From the NCBI GenBank assembly GCA_019915135.1, contig JAHLMK010000021.1:186001-250000 (forward strand): a stretch of 64,000 nt of DNA. The letters run 5' to 3'. The stretch comes from Strobilurus pachycystidiatus (lineage: Eukaryota > Basidiomycota > Agaricomycetes > Agaricales > Physalacriaceae). Positions within the stretch are counted from its first letter, which is position 1, and each line of letters starts with the position of its first letter. Positions 1-11,993 of this stretch are shown piece by piece. A program made the position numbers and the translations under genes. Under the pieces are notes generated by a model, which saw only the letters and a list, made by a program, of their open reading frames with translations, was not told where the DNA came from and did no database searches.

Positions 1-42
1 CTTTATCTCAGTCTGCGTTCACTGAGTAGATGATGAATACAG

Positions 43-2796
43 TCTCGTCAAGAAGTCTGTGAAGCCTTCGATCGCTTCCGCAGTTATCAAGGCGGGGTTT
101 ATTTCACTGAGGGAGTCGCTAAAGGGTATTTTCTGTCAAAATACGCTTCTTTGTCAGTTGAAGGTTTTTTTTGTCCGATTCGCTTTGTTGACTCTCATTC
201 ACAGGCGAGACGGCTGGTTTCAAGATGGAAAGATCATAATATCGCACGGGTAAGCTCTTCCATTGCTAACGCCTTTACGATATAACCAACGATACTCCCA
301 AGCGGCGGGAAAGCCGAGAGTCCTTCTCAGTCAAAAGGACGCATGCACAAGAACGCTGCAAGCGATCAGGAAGAGAATGACAAGTCAGTTAGGGCCCTCT
401 TAAACACCTTTCGGAGAAAAGAGCCCTTGGTGTTATTGGTCGACGACCAGTATAAGCACTTCCCCTTCGATCTGAAGGAGAGCAAGTTCTCGTATGTTAT
501 CCTTGGGTTCTACTTCATCTCGCATGTCTGGAGTAAGTCTTCCGGCCCCGTCGTAGTAGGGGTACATCAACTGACTCTCGGTGTCGGCAGATGAGTATCA
601 GCCTGCCACTAATGAGCAAGGTTATGTAGTCCGCTACAAATTCGCCTTCCAATGGTGTGCCAACCAGGTATGCAACTTCCTGGTCGGTCATTCTCGATCT
701 TACGATCCTTCCGTCGCATCTACAGGCAGAGCCTTGGTGGCTGAAACCTGAAGACTGGTCTGCAGAGGGTCCCGCTACACAGCCTTCCTCGAAAAGCTCG
801 CCCAAATCGGAACGTAGGCGCCAAGGTGGGAACCGCCTCCATATATTTATTCCTGCACCCCTAAATCCAGGATTAGTTGTGAAGAAAGTACGGGAGACCA
901 AGATCAAGCATGAACATGAAATCATGTAAGTGGGTGCCGTCGCCTTTGAGATGATACTCAACGTCCCCACAGCGTGCACGATACTCCAGGACTATACACC
1001 CAGTGCCCAGAGTGCAAAAAGGAGTCGCCTAGGGTGTACGAACACTCCTGGATGTGCTTACATTCGTCTTGTCCGAAGTTCTGGACTTGCGCGCTTGCTG
1101 ACCCTGCGCCGACGCAGCTAGTGTACGACAAGGCATTCCTTACACCTTTAGCAGAGCCCGTGCGTCTCCAAGACGGCCTGTCAATATACCCCAGCACACC
1201 GGTTCTCGCCGCGAAGGAGGAGATTGTTGCTACGCAGTATGCTTTCAGCCGAGGATGGCACTGCCGAAATTGTGGACGTCTGTCGTGCAGGTGATGATCT
1301 TCTCCTCCTCCTCATCGTCGCATCCTCATTCTCTCGATCCTAGGTACCGTTGGATGTGTTGGGAGTGTGTTTACTGTCACGTATGTCGCCGGTGTTCGCT
1401 TGTATACTCATCTCTGAAATCTTCCCGGATTCCAGAACACCTTCGAAGTGCCCATCAAGATACAACCAAGAAATGCGCTTTGTAGAAACGGGGACAAGGT
1501 GAAGTTCGATAACCAAGTATCGAAGTCTTCTGGTGTGTATAACGCTTCCTCTGCTAACTCGATTATCTTTACTGAACTTTCTCAGGTATAGTAAATAACG
1601 GGGCGAAAGCAATCATGCAAGGTTCTGGCTTTTGCCAGACATGGACCTTTCCCAATAATGCGTGCGCTTGAACATGTTTGGTTTGATTTCTTGATTCTGA
1701 CGATCTTTTCTGTCTATAGTGGCAAGATCCATCGCATTCGAGCCAAGATCGTTCTTGTCGCAGACGAAATCTTCAAGGTGTACCAAGAAGAGGCGAAAGC
1801 TGGCAGCCTTGATTTTCGGCGGTGGCCAATGCGAAGGGTATGTGGCGCTCGCTGCGCTATTTTGATCAGCGTTCTTATGTTCCCTTCCTAATAATAGCAC
1901 AAATGTACGCACACACTCTGATGTCCGGTCGGTGCTAAAGATAGGTGTATAACATAGGTCGGGGTAATCTCCTCACGCACTACTTCTCGCATAACTGTAA
2001 GTCCCATTTCAAGCACTTATTCAGTGCAGCTGACGCGCTACGTAGGTGGAGAGCCGTACAACGTATGTCGACGCCATCCATCACTAGGATTGATATAGAT
2101 AGAGTGACGCCCTTAGTACGTCGGTGGCACTGATAACACTGTACCATGGGAAGATGCCCCGACTGCAGTGGTCAAGGCACGCGATATGATTGAGCTTCGT
2201 CTAGAGCAGGCCTTGGACATCAAGGATTACCATTTCAATGAGGTCCTTAGGTACGCATCATCAAAATCTATCTATTACATGCAAACTAATCAGTCATCCT
2301 CAGCGCGGCGTACATGGAGGACCAGAGCATGGCTGTAAGTCCGACCTTGTCCTCCGGCGGACACCCGCTCAGGTGCACCGCTAGTTTCACAGTGACGCAG
2401 AAGAGGGCCTCGACAGAATCGTGGCCGGTCTCTCCCTTGGTTCGTCTGCCAAGATGCACTTCCGGCCGTTACAGAAATACGTACCTCAAGGGGCGAAACG
2501 AGAAATCGCGTTGACGGTTATTCTAGAGCACGTAAGTTGAAGTGAGAGCCTCCCCATTCCTGCTGAACTAGACTTTGCTAGGGCGACGTTCTAGTTATGG
2601 AGGGAGCTGCAATCCAGGAACGATATGAGTGCGTCGCGGGTTCGCTGCATACCCCAACGCATCTCGCTGACCCACGATTGACAGGCACACAGTCGTCCCC
2701 GACGGATTTCGAATCGCTGCCACAGCAAGGCAAATCAACGCTAAGATGCACCCAAAGATCAAAACAGAGGCCGATCGCGTCAAAGAGGAATCGTAG
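43..2796 (+). CDS. Zinc-ribbon AlkB-like 2-oxoglutarate/Fe(II) dioxygenase (5' end outside window)
   Basis: The gene is already in progress at the left edge: an intron acceptor (tacag, ending at 42) opens an exon reading SRQEVCEAFDRFRSYQGGVYF. Further exons give a middle domain (QPATNEQGYVVRYKFAFQWCANQ near 600-670) and two cysteine clusters (CPECKKESPRVYEHSWMCL near 1000-1070; WHCRNCGRLSC joined to YRWMCWECVYC near 1255-1380). A C-terminal AlkB-type double-stranded beta-helix follows. Its Fe(II) ligands are visible as FHSD (His 2388-2390, Asp 2394-2396) and a distal His in HTVVP (2686-2688). The oxoglutarate-binding arginines are in FRIAATARQ. The frame ends at TAG 2794-2796 after at least nine introns. 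Related agaricomycete proteins are annotated as 2OG-Fe(II) oxygenases; demethylation of nucleic acid is inferred from the AlkB fold only. The start codon lies upstream of the window. Confidence 0.85.
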
Positions 2797-2989
2797 GCCA
2801 GAAGCCCAGTTTAGTGTACATTCACTGTTGTATAATTGTATACTGTGTATTATGTACGCTGGAGAGTCTCAGCATCGGACTTGTACTAGTAGTACCTAGC
2901 GTGTACCGGGACATGAAATGTGAGCGTACACACGACGCTCGCAACCTCACTAGTAGCGAAATCATTATATTCTTGTCGACCCGCAATCA

Positions 2990-3400
2990 TGTACCCGCCG
3001 GACGACCAGTTGGACATCTGCTTGGAGATCTGCTCTTACACTGAAAGCAGAAGAGGCGGTCTCTCGCTGAGGTCGTCTGCCAAGATGTACTTCCAGCCGT
3101 TATCGCGTTGACGGTTATTCTAGAGCATACGGTAAGGGGGATTCAGGGAGCCTGTTCAATTGTCTCCGTACGCTCTTGACCTAGGGCGACGAGCTGAATC
3201 CAGGAACAATAAGTTATGAGTGCACCGAAGATTCCCAACGCTTCGACTGACCATGCTCAACAGGCACACAGTTGCGGCTGCAGCGGCCAAGACCAGCCCA
3301 AGTCAAAGCTGACTCACTTCTCATTCAATAAGAAGGCTCTTACAAGTAGAAGTTCGCGCCAGAAATTGGTAGTGTACAATCTAATTGTCATTGGTAATTT
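2990..3400 (+). pseudogene. Degenerate tandem copy of the AlkB-like gene 3' end
   Basis: This stretch repeats, with many changes, the last exons, introns and 3' flank of the preceding gene. The segment encoding SSAKMHFRPL and ALTVILEH recurs near 3073-3125 with a deletion of about 30 bases (Met-Tyr-Phe-Gln-Pro replaces Met-His-Phe-Arg-Pro). The exon beginning with the GD codons after an intron ending in ctag recurs near 3182-3220. The exon with the distal His recurs near 3260-3350, with its cag-gcacacagt junction kept. The reading frame is broken, so no functional product is expected. It is best read as an old tandem duplication that decayed. Confidence 0.75.
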
Positions 3401-3728
3401 TATGCGCATGGCAAGATATTAAGTATGCGATGGGTCGTACAGTCATAAACTATGAGATATGTGTAAGTTCAAAGAAAAATCAAGGAGAGCCGTCTCCGTC
3501 AGTGCATCCAGCCTGCCCCCGTCCTACAAATTCTCGCGATCCGTTATTGTGTACAACTAGCATTGTTGTTGGTATGATAGCGAAATAATGATGCAAAAGG
3601 TCTAATGGATGTGTGGGACAGGATACCAGAAAACACAATAAGGTACAAGGATCGACGATAGGTTGCAGCGAGGAACGAGGGATGGGTAACAGGTATAAGG
3701 TCCTCCTCTTCGTGATGAACAGCTCCGC
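3401..3728. other. Intergenic; further weak 3'-flank repeats
   Basis: No gene recognised. A gtgtaca-(N)-ttgtTnttggta word near 3548-3575 resembles the flank of the decayed copy (3368-3397), and more weakly the 3' flank of the intact gene (2813-2845). This suggests the duplication may have involved more than two units. The right part is the 3' flank of the convergent H+-ATPase gene. Confidence 0.4.
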
Positions 3729-6700
3729 TTAAGCAGCAGTGCGACTGGGGTTGCGAGCCAGTGTCGCTCCAACCCGCTGAGCCTGGATACTGCTGAAGCG
3801 CTGGAGCTCCTCTGGCTTCATCGAAATCTTGCCACCAAAGCCGACCTTGCGGGCGGCGCGGCGGATGAACGACACACGATTGGAGTATAGGGATTCGTGG
3901 ATGGAAGCAGCGCGGGACTGAGTGCGAGTCATGGGGACACCCTCAGCGGTATCAGCGACAGCAGCAGCAGCCTCCTTAGCGTGCTTGTTACGGATGTACT
4001 GGATGACGGTCGCCTTCATTCCGAACTTGATGAAGTCGAGAGGGAAGAACCAGATGATGTTCTGTGAACAGATAGATTAGCGTCGAGCAAACACGATCAA
4101 GCAAGGCGACATACCCAGACCCAGACAATACCGATCCAGCCACCAGAGATGGACTTGATCTTGGTGAAGCCCCAGTCACCGTAGGCGGCAATGATAGACG
4201 AAACGAGCTGCGCAAGGCAGAAGGCGAAGAACAAGGCAGCAGAGGGACGCTCCATGAAGAAGAATCCGTGCGACCGAGTAACGAAAATCAAAGCCTGGGA
4301 GATGATAGCAACCTGGAGGTAGATAACCATGTGAAGTTGCGCATCGTTGGCGGCGACGGGGTAGGACTCGAGGTTCACTCCGAACTTGTCCTGGAAGAAC
4401 GACGTCTCCATGATGATGATGACAAGGGCAACACTAAACGAAAAAGTTAGTACCAATGTCGAGCAGTAAGAGGCGGGATACGCACGTCGACAAGGTGAGG
4501 TAGATACCATACGCAACGGCATAGGCGAAAATCTCGGCCAAATCCCAACTGTCGGGTGTCATCGAGGGCAAGACACGGTCGACGGACAAGGTCATGATGG
4601 TACCATCGTTCAAGAGGGCGATGATCAGGACCATGAAGGGAGGGAAATCGAATTGGTAGGCAAAGGCGAGGATGGCAAAGCAGACGACGATACGGATGGT
4701 GACGGCGCAAGCGTAGATGGAGTAGTTCCTCATACGCTGGAAGATGATACGGGAACCGCGGATGGCGTGAACGATGGTGGAGAGACCGGGCTCAGTCAAG
4801 ACGATATCAGCGGCACCGCGAGCAGCGTCAGTTGCACCCTCGACGGCAATACCGACGTTGGCGCGGGACAAAGCGGGAGCGTCGTTAGCACCGTCACCAG
4901 TCATGGCGCAAAGGTGACCAAGACCCTGGAGACGCTTGACGATTTCATACTTGTGCTCGGGGAAGACACCGGCGAAACCATCAGCGTCCATGATCATCTC
5001 GTCCAAAGTGCGGTGCTTGGAACCAGGAGCGGGTCCGTCCTTTAGAACCTTGGCGGGGTACATGTGATCACCGAGGCCAAGACGACGACCGGTTTCCTTT
5101 GCGATAGCAAGCTGGTCACCCGTAACCATCTTAACCTTGACACCGAGAGCCATAGCGTCGTCGATGGTCTGCTTGGTATCGTCACGGGGAGGATCAAAGA
5201 TGGCGAGAAGACCGATGAGTTCAAATCCGTTGCCCTCAGCTTCGAAGTCGTCACCATCGAGTTCCTCGTAAGCAACAGCGAGGGCACGGAGACCACGGGT
5301 TGCGTACTCCTCGACGTCGTGCTCGAGCCTGTTCTCAAGCTCCTCGGTCTTGTTGCGGGTGCAAAGTTCGATGATGATACCGGTCATACCCTTGGTGACA
5401 CGCTTGAGCTTGCCAGTAGACTCCTCGCGGTAGGTAATCTCGGTACGCTTGTCGACGGGGTTGAAGGGCTTGAAATCGAGAAGCTTGATGCCGGCACGGG
5501 CACGCGAGGTGTCACCGATAGCCTGAACGACGGACGTATCAATGGCATCCTGGTTCTCGGTACGGGAAGCGTAGGCGGCGAGAAGGATAACGTCGTCGGG
5601 GGAGAAGGCAGAGTAGGTGCGGATGGTGTCTTTGTCGATGGTGAGCTTGTTGGTGGTAAGAGTACCAGTCTTGTCGGAGCACAAGATGGTGACACCGGCC
5701 AACTCCTCGATAGCGGTGATACGGGTGACAATGGCCTTGTGCTTGGCGAGCTGTTGAGCACCGACAGCGAGGGTGACTGACAAGACGGTGGGCATGGCAA
5801 TGGGGATACCACCGATCAGGAGGACGAGGATGTTATCGAGACCACGACGGTAAGTGTAGTGGAACTTGGGGTAGAGGATAACAATCTCGAGGAAGACGAA
5901 GAGACCAATAGCGATCAAGCAGAAAGACCCGATCTGGGCGAGAATCTTCTGCAAGTGACCAGTGGTATCGTCATCCTGACCGACGAGGGAGGCAGCACGA
6001 CCGAAGAAAGTGTTGGCACCGGTGGAAATGACAACACCCTCAGCTTCACCCTGCTTGCAAGTCGAACCACTAAATGGAGAACATCAGCTTAACGCGATCA
6101 CGGGAAGGGGAAAAAAACAACATACGAGAAACACTGGTCGCCGGCCTTCTTGGACTGCGGGAGTGATTCACCGGTGAGAGCAGCCTGATCAATAGAGACG
6201 TTGATGGCCTCAGTGAGACGGCAATCGGCGGGGACAATATCACCGATCTTGAAGGAGACCATGTCACCGGGAACAAGGATGGCAGACTCGATTTCAGACC
6301 AGGAACCGGCGCGCTTGACCTTGGCCTTGGGCGCAAGAGAGTCCATGAGAGCCTTGACGGCGTTACCGGCGTTGTGCTCTTCGTAGAAACCGATGGCAGA
6401 GTTGATGAACAGGAGGAGGACGATACCGACGAAATCCTGCCAATCTGGTGCACGCCCTTCACCATTAGACAGGGCGATGGCGACGAGAGCTGCGGCTTCC
6501 ATGACCCAGGACAGAGGGTTCCACATGAACGACAGGAACTGGACAGGAAATAAGTACTGGGTGACAACGGGTGACAGAACGCGGGCACACCTGGAGAATA
6601 GGATTCTGCTCTTCAGACTCGAGCTTGTTGGGGCCAAACAGCTCAAGGCGGCGCGCAGCCTCATCTTGGGAGAGACCGTTGTCGTCGCACTGGAGGAGCT

Positions 6701-7025
6701 TGAAGACATCGTCGATAACGATGGTCTCGAGGTCGACCTTTTCCTTGTCGTACAAGTCTTCAGCCTTCAACTCGATCTACGGCGGGATAAGCGGGTGCAG
6801 CAGACGGGCAGAGCAGGCTGTATTACCGTTGACATGTCCACATTGGCATCTGTGAGACGACGCCAGCAGGTCAGCGACGGCGGCGGGCAGAGCGGCAGAC
6901 GACGTACGGGTGGCTGCTTCCTGCTCATGACCAAAGTCCTTGTACTCTCTCTTCTTCTTTTCTTCCACAGGAGGGGTGCTGGGCGCAGCAGCGGGAATAT
7001 CGCCGGGTTCCTTTTCAGAGGCCAT
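3729..7025 (-). CDS. PMA1: Plasma-membrane H+-transporting P-type ATPase
   Basis: Plasma-membrane proton pump that uses ATP to export H+ and energise nutrient symport. Start is ATG 7025-7023 (MASEKEPGD) and stop is TAA 3731-3729, giving about 1,000 residues as usual for fungal Pma1. Two tiny introns split the acidic N-terminus; the join reads EQEAATHANVDMSTIELKAED. Later exons carry the actuator TGES loop ([14 protein letters not shown], about 6170) and the phosphorylation site CSDKTGTLT (about 5660-5680). The nucleotide domain contains MVTGDQ, and the hinge reads [13 protein letters not shown] (about 4870-4910). The M4 segment [25 protein letters not shown] is intact. Six introns are supported. 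The C-terminal regulatory tail ([16 protein letters not shown]...) is of the autoinhibitory type known from fungal pumps. No lesion was seen. Confidence 0.97.
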
Positions 7026-9851
7026 TGTATGGAAGCGTGCCGGGGTAGAGGGCGGGAGAGAGGGACAATCCCTTCAAGGACGACGCAGACGACGACGGGA
7101 GGGAATTAAGGGCACACCTCGACGATTGTGATGGAGGGAAGAAGAGAATGCTGGCGGTTGGTCTGATGTTGCCTTTTATTTCACCCGCCAAGCACGATCA
7201 GGGAAAACACGCACAAACAGGGTCCCGCCACTTCCGGCATTCCAGAAACAGTTATTTTTACTCGAAAATATTATTTTGACAATCCTCCGGCGATGCCCAC
7301 ACAGCAACCCACCTCCGCGTACACCCTACACAGCGCCACTGGGCTGCTGGAAAGTGTCCTTTTCGCGCTACTGCCATTCTGGCACCGTCCCTTGGGCACC
7401 CCATATCCCACCGTGTGGCACCGGAACCCGGCACGCGGTCGTGCACATATTCCATCCTTTTGCCAATCGGTAAACCCGCCAGGCTGTCATTTCTATTCCG
7501 AGGCCTATCCCTCGGTGCCATCGTCTGCGGGCCCTCGCTAATAGGAAGTAGCAGAGTTAACCCTACCCGTGTCATACTCATTCCCAGCATCGTCTGATCG
7601 CTGTTGATTCCCATGAACACCATTCCTACCCTTCCCCCATAGAATCAGAATAAATCAGCCCATGGTGATCTGATCAATGCGAAATGTTCCCTGACGGCGG
7701 GTGGCTGGTATATTGCTTCGCTTCTTTCCTGGCCCTGTGCTACATACGCGATTAAATCCAAGAGGTCTTCTCTGGACAAGCCCGTCGACGACACTTGGTT
7801 TGCGGTATGTGAGGAGCGGATAGTTCGTTTACTTGCAAAACACGCGCGATTCGATCTGTACCCCCGGTCAATGTCACTGAACTGAAAGGTTAACTCCACT
7901 TTAGTGGCCACACCCTTCCGAAGCCGAGGGTAAGCTCTGGCAAGAGGGAACGCTTCGGAACGGATCGCCCGACGTTGTCCGCGCCGTCGCAGTCGTCGTG
8001 AACGACTGGCCAATATCCCTCAAGCGTACCTGGATACATAAATGGCACACCAACATCATAGTTGCTGACTGCTTAACCGACATCGGCTCGTCGTGTCTGC
8101 GTCGGACGACAAACCTCCCTATGACCAACTGCCCCTCCCCAATTGGACGGCGGGTCAAACATATTCATATTATTCGTCATCTTGCGCTCGCAATAAACCT
8201 CTCAAATGGTTTGTATGGTTCTGAACAGTCCTTCAAGCTTGACCCCTTCGGCGGGAAAATGCTGAGCGATGATGTATGTCGCCGCACTGGACCGCGTCGC
8301 TAAATCCTTGGACCAAACTTGTAGATAACTCAACAACTCGACAAGATACGCGCCACGAACTGCCAGAACGTTAGCCTCGGGTAGATCCATTCACTCTTCT
8401 TGCATTCTGGCCCTATTATTAGTTCCCGGGCTGTCCGTCAAGACACCGCGTGCCCGCCGCTGCTAGGGACAACTCGAAGAGCAGGCTTTAAAACACCGTC
8501 TACTATCTACATAGACGGTGTGAACGAGCTCGGTGGATGGTTGGCCCACTGTTGGCCCAGTGGTCAAAGCATGTGGGGCTCCATATGTCCATGGCGCCAC
8601 ACACGGCAATTATCTAGCCGGTTGATAATATCGATGGTGTCGCGTCGGGGGATCGCCCGAATACCAAATATGCTCTTTGTCGTTCTCGAAGATCCACCAC
8701 CCGATTTGCCTGCCTCATTCCGTTCGGCTCGCACCTCCGAACGGACCGAACTCAAGCTATCTCTTGTCGCTGTCATTCCACGTGACGTGACAATCGACGC
8801 GACGCGCTGAAGAGAGCAACCTCCATCAGCACGCCATCAGACTCTCTTCCAACATGCATCAGACAGACGGAGGCGACGTGGCGACCGCCAATCGGAAGCT
8901 CTGTTACCGCCCCGTAAGACTGATAAGCAACCCTAATGTAGCTATGCGCTCTTTCTGATATCAATACTCGCTCGACAGGATCTTTTGTTCTGTGTTTCTT
9001 CTGTCAGTGTCATGTCTCAACGGACAATCAAACACGCCAAGACTCGACCTGAATACATCCTGCCTGCGCCCAGTGCCTACACAGTGCTTTGCCTTTCCGT
9101 CGTGCATGGCCGACCACCGGTCGACTACTCCCAATAACTTATACCACGTCTCCATCCAATCCAGTGCACTCACATCGGCCTCGACATGCTGAACGCACCC
9201 CCCTCCAACCTCACTCTTTTCGAACTCGCATGAAATATTCGCACTTCCCTCTAACCAGCTCCACCCTCATTCGTTTCGAATCCACATGAAATCTTTTCGA
9301 CACCGTATGGTTGAAGCGCCGAGCAGCCATGTTGTCTTGTATATCAATCCTACGCAAGCAGCTCATGGTCAATCTTGCATAGCAGGCTGTTCGCATGAGT
9401 CCTCATCGGCGCCAAGTACCGTGACGTTGGCCTTGAGCGCTTGAGCATCGATGACCTTCATCCGTGTGTTACTCCTCGCTGTCAGTCTGTCATTTCTCAG
9501 TCCATGATGCATGATGGTGGAGGCCGTTTCAGCTTCCGGGCGCTCTGAGGCGGATGCTTGGGCCTCGGACTCCGAGCTTGTGATTATCAGTATACTCATA
9601 CGTTTCAATTCAATTTCATTGACCATTCAGTGCATTTACGGAGGAGAGCCGGAGACATAGCCATTGAACGCCTATTATTTTTGGATTTACTTGGATCTGA
9701 TCATACCCCAACGTCAGTCCATTGATAGCGGCGTCGACTCCAAGTCGACTCAATGTCATTCAATGATTCATCCGTTATCCATGGAAGCTTTAACAGACCG
9801 GAATAACACGCCTTTCATTAACCAAGGTGTAATGACTATGTCGCACAACTA
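7026..9851. other. Long gene-poor stretch upstream of the H+-ATPase
   Basis: 2.8 kb without a recognisable gene. The part next to 7025 should hold the promoter and 5' UTR of the ATPase. Several modest minus-strand frames exist: 7645-8013, 8202-8390 (MDLPEANVLAVRGAYLVELLSYLQ...YIIAQHFPAEGVKLEGLFRTIQTI), 8564-8776 and 9369-9626 (TRMKVIDAQALKANVTVLGADEDSC). Some look protein-like, but I could not join them into a spliced gene or match a family. They could be remnants or a short unrecognised gene. Two similar words, ttcgaa-n-tc followed by acatgaaat or gcatgaaat, lie at about 9219 and 9277. Confidence 0.5.
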
Positions 9852-11795
9852 CTACACCTCCTGCTCGACCTCGTCGCCACCACCGAGGTTCATCTCGTCA
9901 AAGTCGTCCAACAGGTCGTCGAGTTTAATCTCAGGGAAGTCCGCCTCGTCTTCCTCTTCTGACTCCGCGTCGACAGTGGCGGGGACTGGAGGCGTGTCGT
10001 CAACGTCCATCGAGTATTGATTCTGCTTCTTCCCTCTGGATCTCGCCGGCTTCTCGACCTCCATGGGGGCCTCACCGGCCTTGTAGAGATTGACCGCACC
10101 CCGCATCTCCTCGTCCTCCTCAATCTCCCTCAAGAACAGCTCATAATCCTGTTCCACCTTCTTAGTGTCGCGCCCACCCAAACGACCCACCACTCCACGC
10201 CCACCACCAGTCTCGCCCTCCTCCCCAGCCTCCTTCCCAATACTCCGCAACTTCCAGTTCCTCGTGCGGTTCTTCTTCCGGCGGTTGGGGTACGTCTTCT
10301 TGACCAGGATTATGTCCGGTATACGATCAGACTTGAGCTGGGCGAATTCGTCTGAATTGTAGTTGGCGTTTGTGAGGTGGAAACCGAGTACGGTGTCTCC
10401 GGGTTGGAGGATGGCACCGAGGTGGGTACGGGTGTGGAAGATCTGGTTCGTCACCCCTTGGCTTTCGAAATCCATCATGCCGTCGTCGTCGTCGGGCTTC
10501 CCAGAGCGGAACGCGCCGGCTAGGGCAACTTGGACGTCGGCTAGAACGTGCTTTCCACGAGAACGACCATCAATCTCGATATCCAACACCGTGAACTCGA
10601 CAAGGTCGGAGACAGTCGCGAGCGAGTCGAACGGCGTTCGCCAGTATGCCGGTGACGTGATGTCGCAGGACTGGAGAGTAGTGGGATCGAGAAGTTGTAG
10701 GGAGTTGCCGACACGGGTACAGACGGTGAGGGGGTTGATGTTGCTCAGTTGTCGTGCTAGCTTGAGCGGAATGCAGACTAGATCGTCCTTGCAAATCGGA
10801 ATGATTTCCACCGAGTAGGTGTATTTGAAGTTCGCTGTATTGGTATGCGTATCCGATGACAGGAGTTGCTCTGAGGCTTTTGAGCTAGAAGAGAGGATCC
10901 ATGAGGTCCCGAAGACTTATGGTTTCACAAGGATGGCTTACCGGATGGGTACCACGCTGCCAAGAAACTCGACCATTTTGAGGGCGTGACTGCGCTGAGA
11001 GTAGAAGAAGTCCAGTCCGTCACGAACCTCCTTGACAGATATCGTGTCCTTCTGAGCGCCATGCTTCAAGATGAGTTGTTCAAGGAACAAGAATGTCCGT
11101 TTGTGGGACACCTTCTGTCGGACTTGGACAAGTGCTTTCCAAGTGTTTTTGGCAGCGAGCTTCGCACAGTCCGCACATTGACCGTGTTGCACCAGATATT
11201 CTATCTCGAAGGTCTGTTCGAGGATGGTATTCGTAAGGACCTGGCGGCGATTAGCAATTGCGGCGTTAGCTTATAGATGACAAGCCCGACAGTACCTCTT
11301 TTTGTATTGTCAGCGACACACGTAGACGCTTGGAATGCGGTTCCGTCCAAATAAAGTGCGCATCCGTCAGCCGGACTTTATTGAGACCCTTGAGTTTTTT
11401 CAGACAGATCGCCAGTAGCTCTGATGATTCGGGTCGAGCGAGAACCCATGATTGGGGCGGTGATAGGAATCGTTCACAGTTTCGACAGAAAGACACAGCA
11501 GCTGGAGAAGGATCCGCTGAGTTTGATTTGCGATCCAATAGCGAAACTGTTTCGCACCTTGTTTTGGTATACCTTCGGTTATGTCTACACTATCTATACA
11601 AATTAGCTTAAGGTCGTGTCTCCAGTGTAGTTTCACATACGTATTCCTCAGACATGCAACACAAAGATTAGCAGAATTGGGGACGATGGGCGTTCCTGCT
11701 AAACATCAGTAATGGATTCTGCTGTTCGGATGATCGATCATACCGCAATCAGCGCATAGCACTCTGTGCACTGCAGGCGCAGCAATGAACTCCAT
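9852..11795 (-). CDS. NMD3: 60S ribosomal subunit export adaptor NMD3
   Basis: Adaptor that binds the pre-60S ribosomal subunit and recruits the exportin Crm1 for exit from the nucleus. Start ATG 11795-11793 (MEFIAAPAVHRVLCADCG) was chosen over an upstream in-frame ATG because it matches the family N-terminus. Stop is TAG 9854-9852. The N-terminal zinc region contains four CxxC pairs: LCADCG, NLCVACLRN, SFCRNCERF and QCADCAK. The Nmd3 core follows (VRDGLDFFYSQRSHALKMVEFLGSVVPIR). The large last exon encodes the SH3/OB-like region and an acidic tail (SEEEDEADFPEIKLDDLLDDFDEMNLGG) with leucine-rich nuclear-export-like spacing. Several 50 bp-class introns were joined by eye. It is divergent from the UGGT gene. 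Confidence 0.93.
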
Positions 11796-11993
11796 CTTCT
11801 TGCTACCAAAAGGCAAGCTGGATGAAAAAGTAGATGAAGGGAGGAGGAGAAAGACTTGACGATGAGTAAGTAACGGATCCGATGACAAAAAAAGTGTCCC
11901 ACGTGGTTATCTTGAAATGATTAGACAAGATTAGATAACCGGGCTGCAGACGTGTCGGGCGTCAAACGTGAAGCTTGTATTGCTACTTTCACA
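11796..11993. promoter_or_regulatory. Shared divergent promoter region NMD3 / UGGT
   Basis: Only 198 bp separate the two start codons, so both promoters and 5' UTRs must sit here. It contains a purine-rich run near 11840-11855 and an A-run near 11883-11892. No TATA box is obvious. The call rests on gene geometry rather than on a recognised motif. Confidence 0.55.

Noticed and set aside
5064..5780. 238-codon plus-strand frame over the H+-ATPase
   Set aside because: Exact antisense of a highly conserved exon; the repetitive Gly/Asp/Val text reflects codon bias of the real gene.
6393..7109. 238-codon plus-strand frame over the H+-ATPase 5' end
   Set aside because: Antisense to conserved exons and crossing its introns; no domain.
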